Below the pieces are notes generated by a model. The model ran no database searches and was not told the origin of the DNA. It worked only from the letters and a program-made list of their open reading frames with translations. 64,000 nucleotides of DNA from positions 54,417,297-54,481,296 of the forward strand of contig BTPG01000004.1 of the NCBI GenBank assembly GCA_036245525.1, written 5' to 3'. How positions within the stretch are numbered: the first letter of the stretch is position 1; every line of letters begins with the position of its first letter. This DNA comes from Semisulcospira habei (taxonomy: Eukaryota; Mollusca; Gastropoda; Semisulcospiridae). Positions 30,634 to 43,889 of the stretch are shown one piece after another. The translations under genes and the position numbers were made by a program.

Positions 30634-30855
30634 TTAACTCTTATCATTCGGAATACATTGATTGATATCATTGGTGTGTGAAATAATAGTTTTGACTAAA
30701 ATAGTTTAAGGGTAGTGCCAGAATAGCCTGGCGCCTCTAGGCGCCAAGCTATTCTGACACCACCCTTGAACTAAAGCCATTGGTCTATATCCTCATCCGT
30801 AGGTAGCTTGCATGTGGCAGTGTACAAATTTGAACTTTTTCGCCACTATGAGGCC
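30634..30855 (+). mobile_element. Family A variant MITE (copy 1), right of an empty TTAA
   Basis: Starts TTAACTCTTATCATTCGG and contains the family A stem GTAGTGCCAGAATAGCCTGG with its inverse, then CTTGCATGTGGCAGTGTACA. The TTAA at 30634-30637 is unoccupied here and occupied in copy 2. Confidence 0.75.
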
Positions 30856-31085
30856 GTAGGCGGCAATGCAATGCTAATTTTACGGTCGACATTGTACTGG
30901 AGTCAATGCTGATTAATGTGCCTTTCAGGCCGGGGTATACACAGCCACCCGCAACGATTTCTAAAACATTACTCGGGTAGCGAATCAATGATTCGGCGTA
31001 ACGGGTTGTGAGTTGACCGTGAGAGGTAGAGGCTTGTGCTTGATTGGTCTGATAAAGGCTTAAAAGTAGTGCTCGAATATCTCGG
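30856..31085 (+). repeat. Dispersed repeat R (copy 1)
   Basis: CACAGCCACCCGCAACGATT and GTGAGTTGACCGTGAGAGGT recur at 35633-35860 and, diverged, at 40395-40625. Type unknown. Confidence 0.6.
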
Positions 31086-31119
31086 AGCCATTCTGCTCAA
31101 AGGCGTTATTTTCTGCTCA

Positions 31120-31329
31120 TTAACCCCTTCACTGCAAAGTGGACGCAGATTGTGTTTCTTAAATCTGTGTTCAGTCGAAGAGCCCCAGCAGTCCAAGGAA
31201 AATAGATACAAAATGGTGTCAGCAAGAGGCGTAGATCCTCATGAGCCCCCGCAAATGCGGGGGCTCATGAGGATCTATTCCTTTTGCAGTTAATTGGTGC
31301 TTACTTTTTCTCAGCAGCGAAGGACTTAA
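31120..31329. mobile_element. Family B MITE, intact (copy 1)
   Basis: TTAACCCCTTCACTGCAAAG to CAGCGAAGGACTTAA; hairpin GGCGTAGATCCTCATGAGCC. Confidence 0.9.
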
Positions 31330-31335
31330 AATTGT

Positions 31336-31751
31336 CGTCGTTTTTGTCTACTGTATTGAAAATACGGCAGACTTTGAGATGGGGCTGGTCTGAGCCCGTT
31401 CTGCAGCATGCAAATGACATAACAGGCGGGCATGCCTCATAGTCTGGCAAAGAAGTAACAAGATTTTTTTTTAAATGACGTCACGTCTAGCTACTCTAAC
31501 CTTGCTGTCGCATGATTTTTCGTATACGGTATTTACATAATCCTGCAGTTTGTCTCGGCTGTCGGGTACGATTAGGTCAATTGTGACCTTTATGGCCTAG
31601 GTGTGAAAATCAGACAGTTTTCAGCATTCACTTTTTCGGAATTATTTGTAAAACAGCTAACATAACTTTAATTTTTCGTTTACGAAAACAAATATCTTCT
31701 CATTAATATCCGCATGATTTTTCATAAACAGTGTTTGCATAAGGCTGCTGT
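31336..31751 (-). repeat. Partial right arm in copy 1
   Basis: Matches 38143 onward, with a ~540-bp deletion, and is cut by the N gap. Confidence 0.8.
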
Positions 31752-32251
31752 NNNNNNNNNNNNNNNNNNNNNNNNNNNNNNNNNNNNNNNNNNNNNNNNN
31801 NNNNNNNNNNNNNNNNNNNNNNNNNNNNNNNNNNNNNNNNNNNNNNNNNNNNNNNNNNNNNNNNNNNNNNNNNNNNNNNNNNNNNNNNNNNNNNNNNNNN
31901 NNNNNNNNNNNNNNNNNNNNNNNNNNNNNNNNNNNNNNNNNNNNNNNNNNNNNNNNNNNNNNNNNNNNNNNNNNNNNNNNNNNNNNNNNNNNNNNNNNNN
32001 NNNNNNNNNNNNNNNNNNNNNNNNNNNNNNNNNNNNNNNNNNNNNNNNNNNNNNNNNNNNNNNNNNNNNNNNNNNNNNNNNNNNNNNNNNNNNNNNNNNN
32101 NNNNNNNNNNNNNNNNNNNNNNNNNNNNNNNNNNNNNNNNNNNNNNNNNNNNNNNNNNNNNNNNNNNNNNNNNNNNNNNNNNNNNNNNNNNNNNNNNNNN
32201 NNNNNNNNNNNNNNNNNNNNNNNNNNNNNNNNNNNNNNNNNNNNNNNNNNN
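31752..32251. other. Assembly gap, exactly 500 N
   Basis: A run of 500 N, a round-number scaffold gap rather than a measured distance. Confidence 0.99.
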
Positions 32252-32372
32252 CTCATTCACACACTCTTCTACACCGCTATTCAGCCGCGATTTTTCCTCA
32301 ATAACCAGCGATCGAGAGCTAGTGAAAGCAATACAAAACGGTTCGTCGGCTTTTGGTCAAAAGTCCATTTCA

Positions 32373-32440
32373 TCTGCAAGAGACATAGATTCAAGTGAGC
32401 CCCTGCTGTCGTAGGGGATCACGTGAATCTATATCTCTTG
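32373..32440. mobile_element. Family B hairpin (copy 2)
   Basis: Same as 27910-27976. Confidence 0.8.
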
Positions 32441-32849
32441 CTCGTTTTCTGTCGGCGTCGACCGGTCTGAATGTTAATTTCGAGTCAGGCCAAGCATGCG
32501 ACTGTCTTCGGTATTCAACAGCTGTGACTCTCTGTCTGATCCCAGGCGATTGAAAGCCAATGAAAGCTGCGCCAAATGAGTGACACGGGTATTCAGGGTT
32601 TCAGCCTTCACTCTCCAACTGGTTTACCTTGTGCTTGAACTGTGAATGAAGGCGACGATACAATCAGACCGCTTTGTCCCGAGTCACTGCGCTGTGTCGA
32701 TCGCGAATGCCTTCATGTCAGCGCCCCGTTTTCTTGCGTAGTCAGTCGTTCACGTCACAGGACGTCCCAGCTGGCGAAAATGTACCAAGTAGGTAAGAAA
32801 AAGCATGCAAACCCTAAGAGAACTGTGTATTGACCAAAAATATATATCG

Positions 32850-32996
32850 ATCCAATGCGCAAAAGGCCGTCGGGCCGACGTTTGGCCCGCGCACGGCCGT
32901 GTACGGTGTATTGACCAATGATGATATATATCTACCCAATGCGCAAAAGGCCATCGGGCCGACATCGGGCCGATGGAATTTTTTCGCGTTGGGTAG
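32850..32996. mobile_element. Family E doublet (copy 2)
   Basis: Same arrangement as 28385-28531. Confidence 0.8.
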
Positions 32997-33009
32997 TTGG
33001 TCTACACAG

Positions 33010-34243
33010 GCCAAACAATAACAAAAAACAAAACAAGTTGAGGATTTCATCCCAAAGTCTACCGTATTGTTTGGAGCTCAGATGTGTTTATCTTTCAGGA
33101 ACATTCAGGGTTGTTTATATTTTTAGGCTTATTTTGCTGATCTATTTCCCTCCTCTCTACCCTCTGATCAACACACAAGTCGGCGCACACAAATAAAGAC
33201 GGACACACGGCGCTTCCCGCCATTAGTACGCTCTGTGGGCTTGTGTAGCGACAGGAATCCATCTCCTTCTACTCTACCCCGCCCTCTGATCCACACACAC
33301 TGGCACACATAAAAAAGACGGACACACGGCGATTCCCGCCATTCTTAAAGTCTGTGGTCTGGCGTAGCATAACTATTCTAATAGCACCAGCAGCGAAATG
33401 ACGTCACCTCAAGCTTCGCGTCATGACATCATTAGTCCCACGACGCTGTGTTCATAGTGACGACTCGATGTTATACGTCATCATCGCCGATACATTTGAC
33501 GTATCAGAGAATCAACTTTTGCAATTTTCTTGCTGATTTTCATGCCTATAGTTTACAGGTCACAATTTGACCTAATCCTATCCCAGCGCCGGGACAAACA
33601 GCAGGCTTATGCAAACACTGTTCATGAAAAATCATGCGGGTATTAATGAGAAGATATTTGTTTTCGTAAAAGAAAAGTTTAAAGTTTTGTTAGCTGTTTT
33701 ACAAATGACTCCTAAAAAGTGTTGCAGAACATTGTCTGATTTTTCACACACAGGGCATACAGGTCACAATTGACCTAATCTTACCGGACAGCCGAGACAA
33801 ACTGTAGGCTTATGTAAATACCGCATACGAAAAATCATGCGATTATTAAGAAGATTGTGGGGTTGTTGTTTTTTCGTAAAAAAAAATCATTTGTTTTAAG
33901 ATTAACCCATATAATTCGAAAATTAATCCCAAAAATCTGAAAATATATTTTTTTTCAAAAAATATTTAATTGTCACTCAAAATATTCTAGAGGTAAAATG
34001 ATGGTTAACGAACTCATTCAATATCTCCGTTTTATCTAGCTGTACGCAAAATATATATTAAAAATAAGAAAAATTACGGACTCCAGTGTAAATCAACCGA
34101 TTTTTGTGAAAGGGCCATTTTCTCGCCAATGAGCGTTATAATTAAAAAAATAGAAGAAAATGTCCCTGAGATAATTCTTTTAGGGACAATATCCTAAAAT
34201 TTCAAGCTTGCCCGTCCTCAAATGCGGGCTCTAGTTGCTGTCA

Positions 34244-34333
<90 letters not shown>

Positions 34334-34355
34334 CACATACACACACACACACACA

Positions 34356-34428
<73 letters not shown>

Positions 34429-34617
34429 CGCTTGGCGCCAAAAAGACGTTCTCTAGCAAAGTTTGCGTAACTAGACGTGACGTCATTTTTATCGTGTTAC
34501 TTCTTTGCCAGAATTTGTGCGCCGCCCGCCAAAAACGTCATGTGCATGCTCCGGAATGCGCTCCGACTCAGCCCCATTTCAAAGTCTACCGTATTTTCAA
34601 TACTTTAGACAACTGAT
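33010..34617 (+). repeat. Left arm of ~1.5-kb long inverted repeat
   Basis: Landmarks GATTTCATCCCAAAGTCTAC, GACGCTGTGTTCATAGTGAC, CAGGTCACAATTTGACCTAA, an (AC)n tract and GCGCTTGGCGCC recur in reverse order and orientation at 38143-39690. No transposase is readable between the arms; the interior consists of other repeats. Type unknown: foldback or long-TIR transposon. Confidence 0.8.
34247..34427 (+). repeat. (AC)n in the long-IR left arm, copy 2
   Basis: Longer allele of the copy 1 tract. Confidence 0.95.
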
Positions 34618-34687
34618 AGGAAAGAGGGAGAGGTGAGTGCGTGCGTGCGTGAAAGTGGGGAAGGGGGCGGGGAAGGGGGGGAGCAGA

Positions 34688-35160
34688 AAATGCGGGGGCT
34701 CATGAGACAGGGGCGGATCTGGGAGGGGGGGTTACAAGGGTTCCCCCCCCCCCCCCACCCCGACCCAAAATTCTTTAAAATGCTATTACAAAATCCCTTT
34801 TTGGGGTGTTCGGCGAATGGTGAGAGTCTTAACACACACACGCCTTCTCTACACCCCCCCCCCCCCCTCTCCCCGCCCCCTCCCCCCCCCCCCTCACCCC
34901 GTCCGCTTTTCGATTTTTTTGGCCCTAGAAGCAAGGTTTAGCATTAGGGAGGCCTTTTGTATCACGTTGAAAATCCCATACAAGAAGTTGGAACCCCCCC
35001 CCCCCACCCCCGCACCCCACCCCCACACACCCTCGAGGTAACTGATCCGCCCCTGTGAGGATCTATATCTTTTGTTCACACCACTTGTGCATGCACATTT
35101 TCGGACGGCTGCGGTCCTTTGGCGTTAAATAACAAAGAGGTCAGAAACGCCATGTGCCAC
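34688..35160. mobile_element. Family B element carrying the 350-bp TIR insert (copy 2)
   Basis: As in copy 1, with GAGGATCTATATCTTTTG to the right of the insert. Confidence 0.65.
34707..35056. mobile_element. 350-bp TIR element inside a family B hairpin (copy 2)
   Basis: Same element as in copy 1, with GAG at 34704-34706 and 35057-35059. Confidence 0.65.
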
Positions 35161-35194
35161 CACCAGTAGAGGTGAAGGCCTTAGACTGGGTTTC

Positions 35195-35411
35195 TTAAAA
35201 ACTCATTCTACCCCAACACCGAAATCCCCAAATTTTGTCGTTGTCCTCTGAAGACTGTATTGCAGTGCAGGACACAGATCAACCATGATAGTTCAAGGGT
35301 GATGCCAGAATAGCTTGGCGCCGATAGGCGCCAAACTATTCTGGCATCACCCTTGAACTATCATGGTCGATCATTATCTTGCTGTGGTGTGTCTGGGGTA
35401 GAATGAGTTAA
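35195..35411. mobile_element. Family A MITE present only in copy 2
   Basis: TTAAAAACTCATTCTACCCC to GGGGTAGAATGAGTTAA. Copy 1 has a single TTAA at the same place (30634-30637). Confidence 0.9.
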
Positions 35412-35632
35412 CTCTTATCATTCGGAATACATTGATTGATATCATTGGTGTGTGAAATAATAGTTTTGACTAAAATAGTTTAAGGGTAGTGCCAGAATAG
35501 CCTGGCGCCTCTAGGCGCCAAGCTATTCTGGCACCACCCTTGAACTAAAGCCATTGGTCTATATCCTCATCCGTAGGTAGCTTGCATGTGGCAGTGTACA
35601 AATTTGAACCTTTTCGCCACTATGAGGCCGTA
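35408..35632 (+). mobile_element. Family A variant MITE (copy 2)
   Basis: Same as 30634-30855; its left TTAA is shared with the inserted family A element. Confidence 0.75.
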
Positions 35633-35860
35633 GGCGGCAATGCAATGCTAATTTTACGGTCGACATTGTACTGGAGTCAATGCTGATTAATGTGCCTTTC
35701 AGGCCGGGGTATACACAGCCACCCGCAACGATGTCTAATACATTACTGGGGTAGCGGATCAATGGTTCGGCGTAAAGGATTGTGAGTTGACTGTGAGAGG
35801 TAGAGGCCTGTGCTTGATTGGTCTGATAAAGGCTTAAAAGTAGTGCTTGAATATCTCGGA
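35633..35860 (+). repeat. Dispersed repeat R (copy 2)
   Basis: Near-identical to 30856-31085. Confidence 0.6.
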
Positions 35861-35893
35861 GCCATTCTGGTCAAAGGCGTTATTTTCTGCTCA

Positions 35894-38138
35894 TTAACCC
35901 CTTCACTGCAAAGTGGACGCAGATTGTGTTTCTTAAATCTGTGTTCAGTCTGTAACCGCCACTGTTTTCACAGTGGCTTGTTTCTAAATTTTGAAAGATA
36001 AGAATGAGTAGAACAAGGGAAGCAGCCGCTGACATTTTGTTGGTAATCCAATTTTTGATTATTTCCCTTTGTCGTATTTTTCATTCCCAATTCAGAGATT
36101 GATTCAGTCTAAAAGATAATATAAATTAGTTTGTTATTTGTGAAAAGTTGAAGAAATAAGTACTGTAAAGAATATTTAGAATAAAAAGATGTTTTGTAGG
36201 TATCTGGGAGATTCCCATATCCTTGAGCCTGTAAAAAGTAGTCCCTCGGTTTATTGCTAATTGGTTATTTGGTTCGAGTGCACATTATTTTTCCAGGTTT
36301 CATTTGTTTTCAGTTGTTATAGCTGTAATGCACTCAGTAAACTTTCCAGCCAGCCAAGAATGATAGTGTAATGTAGTTCAGTTTTTAGCTAGTCACCGGG
36401 TCTTCCAAGCTCAGAGCAGTGCCTGACAGTAGGTTGTACTTTCACCGTTCCTCCGGTGTGTTTGTTCGGCTGGCTGAAATCTTAAATCAGGTAGGAAAAC
36501 TGGTTCCTTCAATTGATGTTTGTTATTATGGATGTAATGTGCCTTCAAATATGTTTTGTTGTTTTCTTGTTAGCTAAAATGTAACACTCAGACTTTGTCT
36601 AAATGTGTTGAAGTTTTTTATTGGATGATTTTTTCTGTTACTGTTGCATTCACTTGTTTGTAGAGATAAGCTTGTGGCCGATGCAGTTTTCATGTAGATG
36701 ATGTTTTTGTTTTTTTTTTAATGTTTTATATTGCGTTAGAGAAAGTTTTGTTTGTTCCCCTGGGGAAGATAATTGTTGCTTGGAAATTGCGGTCTGGGTC
36801 GGCAGCCCCAGTGCGTAGCGGACTGCCGAGTCAGTGTTTTTTAGCATTGCAGCCACGTTGCCCTATATATGTAAATGAGGTTTTCCTTGCGTGGTGTACG
36901 TCATCGCCGGAAATGGTTTTCTTGGGAAAGCACCTTCCGGTGTAAACAATAGTCTTTGAGGAATTTAGACCTAGGATTCTAGGATTGTATGTTTATGTGA
37001 AATTGTTTGTGTCCGTAGTTGTTATGTATTAGCATTAAGATACTTTGAGCTACTTAACTCATGGTTGAGGTCTAAAGATGGATTTGCGATTTTAAGTTTT
37101 GATCTGTTATGAGGACAGTTGGACTTAGAAAAGCTTACGAGGAAAGTGTGTTGTTGAAACACAAATAGCCGGCAGTGTACACTGTTAACGCTATGTAATA
37201 ACAATTCATTTGTAATTGTCGACATTTATACTAGATGTGGGGATTTTTGTACGATTTCCCAGCGCACACATTTAGTGTAAATTATATCGTCGGAGTGGAA
37301 GATAGTCATAGAGTGCAGTTGACTAAGTGTCTAGTATGTAATAAATGACCATTACATATACTAGATTCTCAGTGAGCATTGATTACATTCTAGAGTTCTT
37401 AGTATCCGTCCATGACAGTCATGAGACACTATATGCGTTTATTAGTTGTTAGTGTTGATGTGTTTTTGTGTGTTTGTTATGATGTGACATTTTAGTATAC
37501 AAATTTGCAGTTGTATGTAATTTTTTAAAGATGAGAATTGAAATGTGTTTAATTAGGTCAACAGTAGTTAAAGCATTTATTTTCTTTTCTTCAGGGTTTC
37601 TGGAGGCCAGTTTGACTCACTAAAGCTAAAACGTTAGCTCTGCCACCTCAGTATACCAACTTCCCATTTTTATGTTGATAGCCTGAACATCACTTAGAAA
37701 TTCCTTTGGCATTTTTTTTGTAAATCTTGATTGATTAGACTTTTTTTTTTTCTTTTTTGGTTTAGTGTAGTAAAGTTTTGGTTGATGTTTCAGTGAGTTA
37801 GAGTAATAAAAGATAAGTATTTCAACTGCAACTGAAGACTTCAGTATTTTATTATTTTTTTATATATAATTTTTGTTTCTTGTATCTGTTTCCTCGTCTT
37901 TCCCTACTTCAATCCGCCCAGTACCTGTTGTGCCCCGCCCATGTGTACACATTGTACTGCATGTGGATCGTGGGGGTTACAAGTCGAAGAGCCCTAGCAG
38001 TCCAAGGAGAATAGATACAAAATGGTGTCAGTAAGAGGCGTAGATCCTCATGAGCCCCCGCAAATGCGGGGGCTCATGAGGATCTATACCTCTTGCAGTT
38101 AATTGGTGCTTACTTTTTCTCAGCAGCGAAGGACTTAA
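35894..38138. mobile_element. Family B MITE split by the solo LTR (copy 2)
   Basis: Same element as 31120-31329; its two parts are 35894-35950 and 37982-38138. Confidence 0.9.
35951..37981 (+). mobile_element. 2.03-kb solo LTR with 4-bp target duplication
   Basis: The insert starts TGTAACC and ends GGTTACA (7-bp inverted ends) and is flanked by AGTC at 35947-35950 and 37982-37985. The corresponding site in the other copy of this segment (31173-31176) has one AGTC and no insert. TATATAT lies at ~36864 and AATAAA at ~37805. No coding region is present, as expected after LTR-LTR recombination. It interrupts a family B element. Confidence 0.85.
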
Positions 38139-38142
38139 AATT

Positions 38143-39690
<1,548 letters not shown>

Positions 39691-39694
39691 CATT

Positions 39695-40020
39695 GATTGC
39701 ATCAGTTCTTCAGAATAAGCAATATTAGTTGACACAAGTTTCTTTACTAGTTTCTTTACACACACTGAAGAATTGAGATTTCATGTTTCCTGACACTGCA
39801 AGTCTGTCTAGTGGAGACAACTCTTTCATATGCCACTAACTGGAAAACGTGTGCAGTTGCTTCCCTTGTTAGATACAGCCGCAGGCTACAAGCTCCGACA
39901 ACACTGCATAATAAACATCTAGAATAACATTTTTAATGTAAAACTATATAACTGCCCTCCACCACATAATGAGGTATCACAATCGATTCATCGGTCGCCC
40001 AAAGGTGGCGCTGGCTTACA
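39695..40020. other. No feature recognised
   Basis: Between the long inverted repeat and a family F palindrome. Confidence 0.5.
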
Positions 40021-40136
40021 GCCCAGTAAACAAAGGTCCTCGGGCCCACGACGGCCGCAGTGTGCCCGCGCACGTCTGTGCGCGGGCTCACTGCGGCCGT
40101 CGTGGGTCCGAAAAGGTTTTGCTTACTGGAGAAGAA
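40021..40136. mobile_element. Family F palindrome
   Basis: CCAGTAAACAAAGGTCCTCG and CGAAAAGGTTTTGCTTACTGG; inner GACGGCCGCAG and CTGCGGCCGTC. Confidence 0.9.
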
Positions 40137-40394
40137 ATCATCCGACGATAGTCAAGCTTTAGGTTCGCAAAAGCGGACACAGAATTGTCAAAGGGAAACG
40201 AATGTAACAGAAATGTCATCTTAACAACCAATGAAATGCCAGTAGTTGCTTCCCCTCAGTCAATATCAACCATTTCCAGATCGTTATAGCTGACTGGGAC
40301 AGACAAGGAAGGGAGGGGAGGGATGTTGGAGGAGTGGGAGGGTGGGGGGGGGGGCGCAGAAATTACTTGCCAGCCATAAAAGAAAAACCTACAG

Positions 40395-40625
40395 TACAAC
40401 CTACAACTTTTAAGGTTGACACACCAGCTGAGTCCATGCTGAACGAGCCTTCTGGCGGAAAATGCACAGCCACCCGCGAAGATTTCTAATACAGTACTGG
40501 GACAGTGTATCAATGATCCTGCTTAATGGGAGATAAACTGACCGTGATCGGCTGATCATGACAGGTCGCTGGTGGTGCTTGACTGGCTTGACATATCGAC
40601 TCGGGTCTTCTGTATTCTTGATTAT
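40395..40625 (+). repeat. Dispersed repeat R, diverged copy
   Basis: CACAGCCACCCGCGAAGATT, GATAAACTGACCGTGATCGG and GGTGCTTGACTGG align in order with the other two copies. Confidence 0.55.
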
Positions 40626-40682
40626 AATTTATGGCAAGTTCACACCACCCCCACCCACACACCCACCACCACCACTACCATC

Positions 40683-42406
40683 TGTCACGTAACGGATGTG
40701 ACATGTTGTTTCATTTTTTCGCCAAGTCGTTTTCTTGTTAATAAATGTAGGTCGCCGACTTCTGTAAATAGCCTTAGTTTAGGGAAGTTAATAAATGTAG
40801 TGTGAGCGTAAGCGTAAAGCCCGTGCAGCTAGCTTAACGGTGAGCGAGTACAGCGGTTGTACGCTTTCGCCGAGTAGCTTTAACCGAACAGTGTTCAGGG
40901 TAAAGTTAAACTGCAAGGTAGCAGAGGGATATTACAGTCAGTCAGCGGAGTTAGCTAGCGCAGAGAGAGTCTGGGTCAGGGTGCGGCCTCGTTTGGAGCC
41001 CTTGACAAGCTGTGTGAGGGTTGTGTTACCCTCCCTGCAAGACCACGGCCAGTGTTCCTGGGTGTGGGTGTCCAAGAGACTTGTGACCACGGCTGCTACT
41101 CAACAGAAGACCCCTCCGGTTCGTGTTCGTCTTGTTTGTCTCGTCCTGCCGGAGGACTCACCAGTGACAGGTAATGAGTCATGCCATTTCTCTCAGTTAG
41201 CTGCTGTGCTCTCGGGTGTGTGAATGTGTACATAGGTTCGGAAGGGTATGTTCGTCTAGTTTTTTAGCGATGTTTTAATCGAGTCTTTAACCATGGTTTT
41301 TAGGTTGGGTTGTAATGTGGTGGGTGTCGGATTTAGTTGTTGATGTTCGGCTGTCGCCGAGTGAGTATATTTAAAGGGCCATGTTGTAAAATGAATTAAA
41401 GTGGGTATCCTTTCAAATATATTTGTATTAAGTCCTAGATGTAATGTAATAAGATTGTCACGTGGGGTGGTTGCTGGTGATTATTTGATATCTTTGTATG
41501 TACATGTGGATATTTTGATAATGTTGGTTTTAGTAGTGGCAATGTTATTATACAAAAGTGGTTGTGCTAGCTTAATGTTAGTGTAATGGAATAGTGCAGA
41601 CCTGGTGAATGTTGAATGTACATAAGAAGCTTTCATGTCCATGATTGTATATTTAATATGGCCAAGGCGGGTATTAGGGTGAGACGAGACACAACTCACG
41701 TGGTTTGTGAGTAGGTGCGTGTCAAATAGGCCAGAATTAACTGTGTTGGCACTTTGACTGACAATGCGCCCTTTTCCAGTGCACTGGCTTCGAAGATTTC
41801 GTCGCTCTTCGATCTCTTCATTCTTCCATAACCAACGGTGACGCATCATCGGGAGCTGGAACGCCTTCGCTAGCCAGTCCTGTTGGACAAGTACTTTGAC
41901 GTTGGGCTACAGGCGGGCTGATTCTACGTTCTGCGCGTCGGTCACAGGCGTGCGTGGGCAAGCGCGGCTACGGTGCTCTGCGGTGTAGGGCGGGTAGTAC
42001 TCTTACGTTACGAGCCACCCTGTCTAGTGTGGGACAGAGGACACTGTGCAGAGACAAAGTACCCGCCTTGTATAGCCATTGCCGATTCTCACCTGTTAGT
42101 CATTTTCACCTGTTAGTTATTTTTGCCTGTTAGTCATTTTCACCTGTTAGTCATTTTCACCTGTTAGTCATTGTTATCTGTTAATCTTTTTCACGTGTTA
42201 ATACGTTATGAGTGCATGCGTGGGTATGTGTGAGTGTGTGGGGCGTTAGTGGGTTGGGGTGGGGGTTAGAGTAAGAGTAGGTAATAAAGGATTTGTTTGT
42301 TGTTTATCACTGGCGTTGTGTGGTTTATTTAGAGTGGGTGGGCTTCTCGAGCGATTAGCGCTTACATTGTCCACGGCGCCCTGACCCCGTCAGGCGTGTC
42401 GTGACA
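40683..42406 (+). mobile_element. 1.72-kb solo LTR with 5-bp target duplication
   Basis: Ends are TGTCACG and CGTGACA, flanked by CCATC at 40678-40682 and 42407-42411. A TATATTTAAAG box lies near 41366 and AATAAA at 42293. A 17-bp tandem repeat lies near its 3' end. No retroviral-type ORF is present. It differs in sequence from the other LTRs in the window. Confidence 0.85.
42088..42199 (+). repeat. 17-bp tandem repeat inside solo LTR
   Basis: About six copies of TTCACCTGTTAGTCATT, some degraded, lie in the R/U5 part of the LTR. Confidence 0.7.
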
Positions 42407-42644
42407 CCATCCCGTATATTTTCCCATGAATTTATTGATCATAGCACAACTATTGAATCAAAGGGTCGTGCCCCACAAACTTTTCGAAAACTGACACAGA
42501 ACGGATGAATAAATTCGGGCCAAAATAGATAAAGGTGACAAACCAACTTGTAATATGCAATGGAGGAGGCAGCCACTGTGACACAAACATCCACAGAGCT
42601 GGGGAAAAAAAAGACGTTCAGTCTCTCACAACTCCTTAACAATT

Positions 42645-42710
42645 GCAAGAGGCGTAGATTCTGATGAGCCCCTGCGACAGCAGGGGCTCATCAGAATCTA
42701 CGCCTCTTGC
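42645..42710. mobile_element. Family B hairpin, perfect 31-bp arms with mirrored changes
   Basis: AGGCGTAGATTCTGATGAGC in the left arm is exactly complemented on the right around a GACA loop. Confidence 0.9.
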
Positions 42711-42813
42711 TGGGAGACTTTGGCTGCCCAGTCACAGACTAATAGAGGCTTCAGTGACTGTGACACAAACCATTCACAACAGAAAGACGGTCACTACGTC
42801 GCAAATTTTTCAC

Positions 42814-42882
42814 CTGCAAGAGGCTTAGATTCTCATGAGCTCCTGCATTCGCAGGGGCTCATGAGGATCCAAGCCTCTTGCT
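42814..42882. mobile_element. Family B hairpin
   Basis: GAGGCTTAGATTCTCATGAG and CTCATGAGGATCCAAGCCTC. Confidence 0.85.
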
Positions 42883-42935
42883 GGCAGAAATAGACCTCGT
42901 TGGTTTCCTTCATGCCGGAGTCAAAAATTAATCTG

Positions 42936-43149
42936 TTAACTCAGTCTACCCCAAACACACCACAGGAAGATAAGGATCGACCATGATAGTTCAAGGGTGA
43001 TGCCAGAATAGCTTGGCGCCTATGGGCGCAAAGCTATTCTGGCATCACCCTTGAACTATCATGGCCGATCTGTGTCCTGCACTGCAATGCAGTCTTCAGA
43101 GGACAAGGGCAAAATTTAAGGATTTCGGTGTTGGGGTAGAATGAGTTAA
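42936..43149. mobile_element. Family A MITE, intact ends
   Basis: TTAACTCAGTCTACCCCAAA to TTGGGGTAGAATGAGTTAA. Confidence 0.9.
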
Positions 43150-43375
43150 GGTGAACGTGCGTCCGGTAGAGTCCGATCCACGATGGATAAGGGAGGCGAT
43201 CAAACTCGTGTAAAATTGATAAGACCGTCAGAGGCAATAAAAAGTTATGGCCCCTCTTTGCGTCAGACGTGCTTTGAAGCCAGATCGGGTTTCCGGGAAG
43301 TCGCGCAAACGGTTTTTTTTTTTTATTTTATCATAATGACATTACTGCGAATAGAATAGAGAAAAAATAAATATG

Positions 43376-43666
43376 AAAATAAATCAAAGCAAGGCAAAGC
43401 AAACGAAATCAAATCAAACCAAACCAAACCGAACCGAACCGAACCAAATCGAACAGAACAGAACCAAACCAAACCAAATCGAACCGAACCGAACTAAACC
43501 AAATCAAACCAAAAAAACCAACCATCCAAAAAACCAACCAACAAACAAAAACAAACACACACAGACACACGAATGAACGAACGAACGAACAAACAAACAA
43601 ACAAACAAAACAACCAACCAACCAACCAACCAACCAACCAAACCAACCAATCAAACAACCAAACAA
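43376..43666 (+). repeat. AAACC/AAAC-type degenerate microsatellite
   Basis: Long C/A-rich strand with AAACC, GAACC and CCAA units. Confidence 0.9.
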
Positions 43667-43667
43667 A

Positions 43668-43884
43668 TTAACCCATTCAGCGTTGACGCACTACAGCAGG
43701 AGATAGGTCGACCATGATAATTCAAGGGTAGTGCCAGATTAGCTTGGCGCCGACACTGAGGCGCCAATCTAATCTGGCACTGCCCTTGAATTATGATGGT
43801 CGATCATCTCCTGCAACTCGTGCATAGTCATTAGATGACGCCTCCCAAATTTGGGAAATACGTGCGTCGAGCTGAATGAGTTAA
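43668..43884. mobile_element. Family A MITE, intact ends
   Basis: TTAACCCATTCAGCGTTGAC to GAGCTGAATGAGTTAA, inserted at the end of an AAACC-type repeat. Confidence 0.9.
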
Positions 43885-43889
43885 ACAAA

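Larger units (their letters stand above)
27788..31751 (+). repeat. Copy 1 of large duplicated segment, truncated at the gap
   Basis: Starts at CTCATTCACACACTCTTC and matches the sequence beginning at 32252 almost base for base through hairpin B, the E doublet, the long-IR left arm, the nested 346-bp element and the family A variant. It ends mid right-arm at the N run, and lacks ~540 bp of that arm (the part with the (GT)n tract) at ~31510. Confidence 0.9.

Noticed and set aside
31657..32304. Open frames of 185-199 codons
   Set aside because: They consist almost entirely of the N gap.
43373..43666. Telomeric repeats
   Set aside because: AAACC/AAAC units are degenerate and do not match TTAGGG-type telomere DNA.
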